Assembly (NCBI GenBank): GCA_024867545.1
Contig: JANFNE010000018.1
Location: forward strand, 496,001-560,000
DNA: 64,000 bases
Origin: Phytopythium helicoides
Taxonomy: Eukaryota; Oomycota; Peronosporomycetes; Pythiales; Pythiaceae
Reading direction: 5' to 3'
The notes below the pieces were generated by a model. It saw nothing but the letters and a program-made list of their open reading frames with translations, had not been told where the DNA came from and ran no database searches. Made by a program: the position numbers and the translations under genes. How positions within the stretch are numbered: position 1 is the stretch's first letter; every line of letters begins with the position of its first letter. Positions 55,950 through 64,000 of the stretch are shown piece by piece.

Positions 55950-57335
55950 ATGGGGAACGAGAGCTCGACGCCGCTGTCGCCCGCGCGCGGCGCCTCCGCT
56001 GAGGAGGGCGAGCTGGCGCTGTACGCGGCGGCAGACGGCGGTGAGCGCGTGGAGGGCGGCGAGAGCTGCGGGTTCCGCGTGCTGGGGATCCAGGCGGCGT
56101 CTCCGGCGGCGCGCGCGGGCTTCGTGAGCTTCTTCGACTTTATCCTCGAGGCCGACGGCATCCGCCTGGACGCCAAGGACTCGACGCTCATGGAGCTCAT
56201 CGCGCACAGCGAGGACCGCCCGCTGGCGCTCAAGGTCTTCAACGTCAAGTCGCAGGCCACGCGCGGTGCGTCGCGACGACCGGCTGGCTGTCGCCGCGGG
56301 CGGAGGGGCTGACGCGCGATGAAGAGCTGCAGCTGACGCCGAGCAGGAAGTGGCCGGGCAAGGGGCTGCTGGGCGTCACCATTCGCTTCGACTCGTTCGA
56401 GGGCGCCGAGGACCAGCTGCTGCACGTCCTGGTGCGTCGCAGACCCGCAGCAGGGGGTGTCTGTGTGGTGGGGAGGACGTGCTGACGAGGTGGAATGATC
56501 GCAGCACGTGGAGCCAGAGTCGCCAGCGGAGCGCGCGGGGCTGCGCGCGGGGTCGGACTACCTGCTCGGCACGCCAGAGCGCGCGTTCCGCGACCCGGAC
56601 GACCTGCATGACGAGATCCTCGACGCGCTAGACGGCTCCTTCCAGTGCTACGTCTACAAGTCCGTGTCTGTTTGCGACCCTGATGGAGCGGCGGAGAGCT
56701 AACCGTGACGCTCTTCTTGGACGATGCAGTGCCGAGGAGGACCGCGTGCGGATTGTGTCGATCGTCCCGACAGAACGGTGGGGTGGCGACGGAGTGCTTG
56801 GAGCTGAAGTGGGCCACGGATACCTCCACCGCCTCCCGACTGCGTGTCGAGGCACCACCGGCGCCTCCGTCGGCTACGTCACTCTGCCCAAGGACGCCAC
56901 CGCTGCTACGGACGCATACAGTGCGTTATCTGCTGCCGTTGCTGTGGTTTGAGCCAGAGTCGCTGATCTTTTGACGTTGGTTTCCAGTCACACCTAGAGC
57001 AGATAGCGAGCCTCAGGCAGAAGCTGCGACTCCACTGCCGACAGCGGAAACATCAACTTCTCCATCAACCACTGAAGCCGCAGCACGTGCTGTCAACTAG
57101 TGAAACGCCGCCTCCAAGCGAGCCAACTCCAGCAGCGACAGACGGTCAGGCACCGACCTCAGTTGAAGCGAGTGCCAAGCCTGTGGACAACACCACTCCT
57201 GCCACTGCTCCAGCTCCTGCGAGCACCGGCGGTTCCAGTAGTGCGCCGGCATCAGGCAAGCTGCGATACTCTGCGCGGCTGGACATGAAGTTCCCCATGT
57301 CGACCGTCGAAGTGATCGCCGACCCGTACCCATAG
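55950..57335 (+). CDS. GRASP55/65-like Golgi reassembly stacking protein, frameshifted
   Basis: The start at 55950 gives MGNESSTPLS, with Gly-2 placed for N-myristoylation as in GRASPs. Exon 1 runs to 56265 and carries the first PDZ-like domain (GFRVLGIQAASPAARAGFVSFFDFIL). Intron 56266-56324 and exon 2 56325-56431 (TPSRKWPGKGLLGVTIRFDSFEGA) follow, then intron 56432-56504 and exon 3 with the second PDZ-like domain (HVEPESPAERAGLRAGSDYLLG, WGGDGVLGAEVGHGYLHRLP). A last intron (about 56921-56992) leads to a Pro/Ser/Thr-rich tail. Frame changes lie near 56695, 56735 and 57085. The family call is clear. Such proteins tether Golgi cisternae. Confidence 0.85.
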
Positions 57336-57368
57336 CGCTCGTCAGTTCAACAGGTCTATTTTCTCGTA

Positions 57369-59042
57369 CTACTGCTTCTCGTTGTCATCCTGCTCCTGAT
57401 CCTGCGCCTCCGCCTTCTTCAGCATCTTGAGGATCGCACGTGCTGTGTCCTCGTTGCGGGGAACGCCGCGGCCGATTGAGTACATGTCGGCCAGGTTCTT
57501 CCAAGCGGCAAGCGAGTCGCGCTCCGCTGCCTCCTGGTAGTACAGGAACGCGCGCTCATAGTCGCGCTCGACGCCAATGCCGTTGTAGTACATGGCACCA
57601 AGGCATAGGAAAGCGTCGGCGTTGTCCTGCTCGGCCGCAGCCTCGTAAAAGTGGAGTGCCTGCTCCAGGTCCTTCTCGAACCCGTCGCTGCCGTGGAAAT
57701 ACATGTCAGCCATGCAGAACAGTGCGTCCTCGTCGTGAAGAGCCAACGCCGCGTCCAGATATGCGAGGAACTTGTCGCAGTCAGCCTCCAGCTCGCCATC
57801 CTCGCTGCCAGAGCGGTACAGCTGCGCGAGGTAGAACAGCGCGCCGCTGTGCTCCGCGTCGGCTGCCTTCTCTAGCAGAATCATGGCGCTCGTGAGGTTC
57901 GGCTCGATGCCGAGCTCTTCGTCACCCTGGTGCAGCAGCTGGCCCATGAAGAACTGAGCCGATGCGTCACCGACCTCGGCAGCTTGCACAAAGTACGGGA
58001 TGGACGCCGCGCGGTTGGCCGGGAACGGCGGGTCGGCGTGCTCCACGCCCTCGAACAGCATGAGACCGAGGTTGTAAAGCGCGTCCGGGTGCGGCGGCGG
58101 TGTGCGGTGCGTGCTCGACTGGCTCGTGGCGCGCGGGGAAGCCACGCGCAGGTACCACGCACTCGCGGCGCGCGCCAGGGGCGGGTCGTGGTTCTGGCAC
58201 AGGTTGCCCAGCACGACGTGCGCGTCGCGGTAGCTGCAGCGTCATAGCGATCAGCCTCTAGCTACAGGGCGAGGCCGCACAAAAAGCGAGAACGCACCTG
58301 TTGTCGGCAGCGCGGCGGATCCACTCGACAGCCTTGGTCGAGTCCGTCTTGCGCGCTTCATCACCAGAGTCGGGGTCGCTCTCGAGCGGCGGCAGCACGG
58401 TCTCCGGGTCCAGAATCTCGCGCAGCGTGACGCCGAAGGCGCGGTCGAGCTCCTTAACACTCGCGTGGTTGACCAGTCCCTTCTTCTTGCCCTCGGCCGC
58501 CGCACCGCTCCCCTGCTTCTTGGCCGCCTGCTCCTTCAGGTACTGCTTGTACGCGCGGCGCGCGCTCTTGCGAATAGCACGCAGGTCGCGCGCGTCCTCC
58601 GGGTTGTTGGAGCGCTGGCGGTTCTGCTCTGCGTCGCGCACGAGCGCGCGCGCCTCCTCATCGGCGTCGCCGGCCTCGTCGCCCTCGTCCTCGTCGTTCA
58701 GCAGCAGCGAGCCCAGCAGGAACTGCGCCTCGGCGATCTCGGCGTGCGCCGCCACGCCCAGCAGCCCCATGGCCGGCGCCATCTCGTCCGCGTCAATGAG
58801 CTGCTTGGCGCGCTCCAGCGCCGCCCATCCCTGGCCGATCAGCAGCAGCAGCAGCAGCGAGACCGCGAGTTAGTCGTCGCCCCTTGAGGACTTTGGACTG
58901 GCGTAGCGCAGCCAATTCGCACCTGTTCGGAGCCGGAGACGGCGCTAAATGACCGCACGGACGTGGCGCGAGCGCACGACGCAGCGCTGCGCGCCAGCGG
59001 CGCCGAGGACGCGCGGGAGAGCCGCCGCGCGAGCCGCAGCAT
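57369..59042 (-). CDS. Sel1-repeat (TPR-like) protein with mitochondrial presequence
   Basis: Three exons, consistent phase: 58923-59042, 58298-58830 and 57369-58233, giving 505 residues. Exon 1 is an Arg/Ser/Ala-rich amphipathic presequence (MLRLARRLSRASSAPLARSA). Sel1-like repeats follow: GVAAHAEIAEAQFLLGSLL, ALYNLGLMLFEGV, ASAQFFMGQLLHQG, SGALFYLAQLYRSG, ALFCMADMYFHGS, AFLCLGAMYYNGIGV and AAWKNLADMYSIGRGVP. An acidic/basic linker with NNPEDARDLRAIRKSARRAYKQYL lies near residue 110. Such repeats scaffold complexes. Its partners are unknown. It is convergent with GRASP, with 33 bp between the stops. Confidence 0.85.
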
Positions 59043-59187
59043 GGCGAAGGTGGCGAGCAAGGCTTGTTGCTTCGATGGTGGCGCTGCTTCACCCACCACC
59101 GCAGAGCACTAGTCTCCCATTGGCTGAAAAAAGCGTTCAAGTCAACTGTGATTGGCTCATATTTGGTACACTTAGAGATGGATACAA

Positions 59188-59786
59188 CTAGACGTGGTTG
59201 CCATGGTCGGTTGATGAGGATGGCGCGGTGGTGGAGGAAGGCGTGTGCTGCTGCTGGTAGTCGACGGGGACGCCCATCTCCACGACCAGAGGGTTGGAGC
59301 TCTTGGAGCTGCTGCGGACGAACGCGAGGCCGAGCGTGAGCAGGAAGCAGAGGCCAGCGAGGAAGGCGAAGACCGTGGCGGCGCGGAGGCTCGTGCAGCG
59401 CAGCTGGCCGTAGCTGCCCGTTGTAGTAGAACTCGTCGCAGCGGCTGATGAAGTTGGACGAGACCATGACGATCCCAGCGACGAGGAGCAGCGCGGCCAT
59501 CAGCCCATCGAGGATGATCTGGAGCAGTGGCTTCATGGGTGGGAGTAATCCCAACGCGTCCACCAGCACCAGCTGCAACACGGCGTAGAGCGTGCCCGTG
59601 TACGCCATGAGCAGGTTGAAGCTCGTCGCGGGGCTGGCCAGCGTGTACGACCAGTCGCTGTAGCCGTACGAGCGGAAGCCCGTGGCCTGTGAAGACGAGC
59701 GCGAGCGCGCTGCAGAGAACCTGCAGTCCGCGGAACGCGATTCGGAGGTACGCGAGCATGCCCGGCGCCAATTCGACTTGGATCAT
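59188..59786 (-). CDS. Four-helix (MARVEL-like) membrane protein, frameshifted
   Basis: The start at 59786 (MIQVELAPGMLAYLRIAFRGLQVLC) lies in helix 1. Helix 2 is MAYTGTLYAVLQLVLVDALG, helix 3 is IILDGLMAALLLVAGIVMVSS and helix 4 is FAFLAGLCFLLTLGLAFV, followed by a Ser-rich cytosolic tail ending NHV. The spacing and short loops match MARVEL-type proteins. The frame changes near 59680 (ALVFTGHG / FRSYGYSDW) and at the CCC run 59417-59419 (FYYNG / YGQLRCTSL); one base in each restores the reading. It lies 145 bp upstream of the Sel1 gene on the same strand. Function unknown; membrane trafficking is typical of the fold. Confidence 0.72.
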
Positions 59787-60407
59787 GGTCGTCTTGATCG
59801 TGTGAAGTGAGTGCTGAGAACGAGGCGAATTTGAGAATGAAGAGACATGCTCGAGCCTCGATGATGATGGAGGACTCATGGCTTCAACGAGAAAGTGTAC
59901 ATGCTGCGAGAGACGCGGCTCGGTGGATCGGACAGCTTGTGGCTGCGAGGCGCGCAGTCTGTGATTCCCGCTGCTCAGAACTTTCGAGCGCTTCATTTTG
60001 ATCGTCAGCGGTGGATTTTGGTTGTCGTGTCCAACTCCGGCAGATCCTGCACGATGACGACACACGATATGCATAAACGCAGGTGATCGCGCGTTGACGC
60101 CGCATATCTCGGCTTTCTGAGGCCAGCGCCAAACATAATCAATTCAAAAGCGCCAAAGCCTTGAAGCAGCACGCGCACGATGGTGGAGATGCTTGTGAGC
60201 CACAACTTGGAGCAAACCCGCACACGTTAGACGGGCGTGAGCTTCAATCGCCCACACGTCGCAGAGACATCTGGTCCTTTGTCCTGATGAAACCGCCTTA
60301 TGTCTCATTGATTTGGATCAAATAATTGGATCACCCAATGCAAATGAGCATAAACATTTGAAAAAGAGACACAATAGAGAGAATACAATGATGGCTACAG
60401 CCTATGG
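59787..60407. other. Intergenic, nothing recognised
   Basis: 620 bp between the DNAAF5-like gene end and the membrane protein start, without a supported gene. Confidence 0.5.
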
Positions 60408-63204
60408 TCATGCTATTGCAGCCCGTGCCAACGCCTCGAGTCGCGACTCGCACTTTCCAGCATCGCCGCCATCAGATGCTCCAGCCCGGCGAATGCAATC
60501 GAGCAAGTCACTCAGAATACGGGTGTACTGAGACTGCCGAGTTGCTAAGGAAGGTTCTGGTCGCGGACGGTTGGAGACGGTGCCGTCCTCACCCTGAGTA
60601 TCGCACGCCTTGACTTTCTTGGCTGGTCCCAGCACGGACTCGAACAGTGAGCAGATGCGCTCCCCTAATGGCTCTGCGCCAAAGACCACTGAGCTGTCCA
60701 TCGACACCAGGGCTTGTTCAAACGCAAGTTGTGACGCGCATCGAGGCGACCACTGGGCAGCCAAGCTCCCATGTAGCTCGTTTGTCACGCGTTCCAGGAC
60801 GTGAGGCCCGCGTGCGTTGTACATATCTTTGGTACTCTTGCAGGATTCAATCTTCGCGAGTAGCTTCAGTGACAGTTGAGCCCTATAATCCACGGAGAGT
60901 TTCGTTAGCCCATGAGCGATCTCGAATATTGGCGTTTGATGGACCCACTCTTCTGCAACGCTTTGGAGCATCGCGTTGTTCGCTGCTGCACCAAGAAGAA
61001 GATTGCCGAGCTCGAAAATTCGCTGGCGGACACGCTCCACGTCAGGCAGTCGCCCTCGCTGTAAAAAATACGCCGAAACCGACTCGGTTCCGCGTCCTGC
61101 ACAACAATTTGAATGAGTTCTTGTCGCTTTTCCATCGTCGAGATTACAAAAAACCTACGATCGAGAAGCTGGGTGATCATTGCCAGGAGTGAAGACAAAG
61201 CTCGCCTCACAGGGTCGCTCTCAAGCTCAACGATGTGGGGCAGGGTCATCGTCTCAAGTACTTCGAGCGTGTGGGGCAATAAAGTCCGGTCCAGCGATCC
61301 GCTCATGACACATCCCAACACTTCGAGCGCGACAGTTGTCTTCACAGATGATGTATGCACTGTAGTTGACGCTGAAGCTTCGAGCGATACGTCCTCGTCA
61401 CCTCGTACGCGCGCAAGTAAAAGCTGCATGTATGTGTCTGGTGCCGTGAATCGCCCGGTGAGTTGCGCAATTTGACGCAGCAGCACAATCTCTCCTGCCT
61501 CCACTGCGATGATCTCCTGACCGTGGCCACGTTCGAATTAGCGTCGAAATCAATAGGTGGAGTTCACTAGTCACACTCTCCTCGCAAAGAATGAGGACGC
61601 AGGAAAGCAGTCGCAGTGCACGGGCTCGTGTTTGTTGTTGCCAGTTGCCCACCTCATGAAGCACTGGGTTCAAGAATCGCTTGGCACGAGCACGAACGAA
61701 ACAATCGTGTGCCTAGCGACGGTCGACCACTTTCGAAAGGTGAAGGGAGAGGACTGTTATAGTTGTACGTCGGATTCTTGCCGTCCACTCCGTACTGCTT
61801 CATCTCCAGGACCTCCTCGCCCAGTTCGCGTTCGTATCGGTCACCTAACTCGCGTAACGTCGACATTGCTAGCTGCGTCATGTCCGGTAAGTCGTCTCCA
61901 AGACCATTCAGTAAGTAGGGGAGCAGTCTTGACTCGTGATCATATCGATCGGGGAGGTTCAGCATCCAATCCGACACCATTTCGAGGAATACTATTCGCA
62001 CACGCGGATTGGGGTCCTGGCCGAGCTTTGCAAAGTAGTTGACACGAACTGAACTTGCTGCGGATCCATAAAACGCCGCAACAGGGATCACGTTCTCGTC
62101 GCAATATCCTAGCAAATCCACAATCGCCTCTGTACCGCTACCCTTGCATTTCGCTGGATCTGGGCAAGTTACAAGCGCTCGAATGGCTCCAATACCCGCG
62201 ATTCGGACGCGCGAGAGGCGGTGAAGTAGCAGTTTTGGAGCCAAAGACCTCACTAGTGCGACCGAAAAGTGCTTGATAACCGACACGAGATTGTCGCTCA
62301 AAAGCTCAAGGATCGCACAACTCTCGATCGCAAGATCATGGTAGTCGTCATGCGCACACGCAATTAAGATAAGAATGATGTCGAATGCGTAGGCGTGGAG
62401 AATTGAACCCGCACGAAGTCGAATGAGGGCGTTGTGGAGCACTGCATGAATCAGTCGCAGCAGCAATAACCGGATTTCTTCAGACGGCTCCTTGACCGAC
62501 TTTGTCTGCGCCTTGCTCAGGTTTTCTTTTAATTTCCTCTGCTCAGCATGGTGCTTTTTGAGCTCGGTCGCATCCACCAGCACACGGCCTCGCTTAAACG
62601 CTTCAAGCAAGAATGCGTCTCGCGAGAACTCGTTCTGCTGCTCGTCAAACACAAATGGACTGTCAATTCGAGCTGTGATTGCGGGGATCAAGTACGGCAG
62701 GTATCGTAGCAGGTCGTCTTCGTGTGCCAGAAAGCTCGTGGCGAGGCGGATGCTGACCTCTCGCACCTTTTCGATGCGGTCATTGAATCTCCGGAAGAGT
62801 GGCTTGGCCATCAACGAGAGCGCATCGGCGTCTTCTTCTGCAGTGTTTGTTTCTGCGTCCTCATGTTTGACAACTCGGTTGCTGTTGCCGTTTTGAGAGA
62901 GATAGTGCTCCTCCAGCTCCAACGCAGCGCACTTACGTTCGCTTTGCACTTCTGATGCCAGTCGATTGAGCTCGCGCTGCAGGTTGAATGTCTGCCTCTG
63001 CCGACTGCGCATAGGACTCGATCCATTATTGACCGCTATTGTTTTGATCAAATCGGTTGAAAAACTCTTTGCAGCCGATCGAGCGACTGCAGGCTTCTTG
63101 CTATTGGCGTTTGATGCCATCGATCGATTTAGGAGCCGCGCCACTCGCTCGTCCTGGCGCTTGCCGCCCGCCAGCTCCTCCCACAGCGCGTCCGTCGAGC
63201 TCAT
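60408..63204 (-). CDS. DNAAF5/HEATR2-like axonemal dynein assembly factor, three frameshifts
   Basis: The start is ATG 63204 (MSSTDALWEELAGG). Almost the whole product is HEAT-like helical repeats (IEKVREVSIRLATSFLAHEDDLLRYLPYLIPAI; NPRVRIVFLEMVSDWML). The landmark segment LGDDLPDMTQLAMSTLRELGDRYERELGEE followed by a TYN/PSPFE...RPSLGTRLF stretch matches HEATR2/DNAAF5, which preassembles outer and inner dynein arms in the cytoplasm. The frame changes at the AAA run 61699-61701, near 61515 and at the A6 run 61063-61068 (plus strand). Two are homopolymers, and sensible HEAT text resumes after each, so errors are likely. Useful as evidence of flagellated zoospores. Confidence 0.8.
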
Positions 63205-63454
63205 TGCCAAAGATTCGCCTTCTTTGCGTGGCGCCCGACCTTTTCACGAATGACACTCACACTAAAGCGACGCGTCGCTTCATGATCCTCGATGCAAAAG
63301 CAAATACGTATAGTTGAAGATACTTGGGTTCGAAACTGTATACCACTTTGTGAAGACAACGACGTCACCGCTGCTGAGCAAAGTGATGCTGCTTTGAGCG
63401 GTGATTACTTGTGGTATATTCGATGTATTCCAGGTGTTTAACCTGTTACCCTTT
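63205..63454. other. Spacer upstream of DNAAF5-like gene
   Basis: 250 bp, likely the promoter of the DNAAF5-like gene and 3' flank of the TKL gene. Confidence 0.4.
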
Positions 63455-64000
63455 TCACAACTGAATACTGGCGCAACTCGAACCAACGTCGAGCTCCCCA
63501 TCGCTAAAATCGCGGAGTGCTTTCATCACGCTTGCCATATCGACACGATGAACAGGATCACATGCACACATGAGACGAATCATCTTCCACTCTTCATTGA
63601 AAAGCCAAGCTGGCCACCTCGGGAGGCATCCACGCACGACTTTGAACTTCACGGAGCTATCGGGAATTGTCGGCCCCCATGGAACCTGACCTGACACAAC
63701 TTCGATGATGCACATTGCGAATGAGAATACGTCTGAAGCGAAAGTTGAAGGCTCGCCTCTTAGAACCTCTGGTGCCTTCCAGCGATAGGCACCTAAACAT
63801 CTCTCCTTCCCTTCCTCGAAGTCACGATTGTCTACACTCTGATCGCCCATGGCATGGATAGCTTGAAGAGCTGATGCTTGCATTTGCTTGATTTCAGGAT
63901 CTGCAATGTTCAGGCTCAGCAGTCTCTTCGCATCGACGATAGTCTGGTCGGTAAGATCGATACCAGCACCCTTCGCTTCTTCTTTGTCTTCGAGGGAACT
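63455..64000 (-). CDS. TKL protein kinase, C-terminal part (truncated by window edge)
   Basis: Open from the window edge to a stop at 63455. The visible part starts with SSLEDKEEAKGAGIDLTDQTIVDAKRLL-like text, a helical segment unlike a kinase activation loop. Then come LGAYRWKAPEVLRG (the P+1/APE region), FASDVFSFAMCIIEVVSGQVPWGP and VDMASVMKALRDFS. These C-lobe motifs match the TKL kinase at 11377-14213 (GAYRWKAPE, SDVYSFAMCIIEAVSG), so it is a paralog. The catalytic loop and DFG lie outside the window or are absent, and cannot be judged. Confidence 0.75.
   Translation of the reverse strand, partial: SSLEDKEEAKGAGIDLTDQTIVDAKRLLSLNIADPEIKQMQASALQAIHAMGDQSVDNRDFEEGKERCLGAYRWKAPEVLRGEPSTFASDVFSFAMCIIEVVSGQVPWGPTIPDSSVKFKVVRGCLPRWPAWLFNEEWKMIRLMCACDPVHRVDMASVMKALRDFSDGELDVGSSCASIQL

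Noticed and set aside
1..64000. CRISPR arrays, rRNA or tRNA genes
   Set aside because: No direct-repeat/spacer pattern and no tRNA T-loop/anticodon arrangement seen by eye; tRNA scan would be needed to exclude fully.

Overview
The window looks like nuclear DNA of a zoosporic oomycete (Phytophthora/Pythium-type stramenopile). The evidence is: compact genes with short introns (mostly 52-90 nt, GT...AG); oomycete-type CTCATT-family initiators just upstream of several start codons; a cystatin-like secreted protein cluster resembling the EPIC family; large TKL and ankyrin-kinase families; a B12-dependent ribonucleotide reductase; and three genes tied to flagella or centrioles (DNAJB13-like, PLK4-like, DNAAF5/HEATR2-like). 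Species cannot be fixed from the sequence alone.

Layout. 0-8 kb: four cystatin-like secreted genes on the minus strand plus a pseudogene fragment, inside a tandemly duplicated and partly inverted block. 8.5-16.6 kb (all minus): a GH3 glycosidase, a pseudokinase-kinase TKL protein and a class II ribonucleotide reductase. 17-22 kb: a GON4L-like SANT protein, an RRM protein and a METTL-type methyltransferase. 22.9-28.5 kb: an ankyrin-TKL kinase, a 5'-truncated copy of the methyltransferase and a decayed RPC3 fragment. 28.6-34.8 kb: ETF-QO, a DNAJB13-like co-chaperone, a kinase pseudogene and an ankyrin protein. 35-43.6 kb: PLK4-like kinase, an E(z)/EZH2-like histone methyltransferase and, divergently transcribed, RNA polymerase III subunit RPC3. 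44.5-52.5 kb: an ankyrin pseudogene, an unknown protein, a FAM241-like membrane protein and two related HRD-x-SLEN kinases. 52.5-56 kb: non-coding. 56-64 kb: GRASP, a mitochondrial-type Sel1 repeat protein, a MARVEL-like membrane protein, DNAAF5/HEATR2 and the 3' part of another TKL kinase.

Housekeeping functions are interleaved with fast-evolving accessory genes: DNA precursor synthesis, Pol III transcription, Polycomb silencing, electron transfer to ubiquinone, Golgi stacking and flagellar assembly on one side; cystatin-like proteins, ankyrin proteins and TKL kinases on the other. Many otherwise convincing genes are broken by single-base frameshifts, often at homopolymers, so I treat most of these as probable sequencing errors. 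PLK4, E(z), RPC3, the Sel1 gene, FAM241 and the two SLEN kinases read cleanly, with exon phases that fit. Exon boundaries given are my own reading of splice sites and reading frames.
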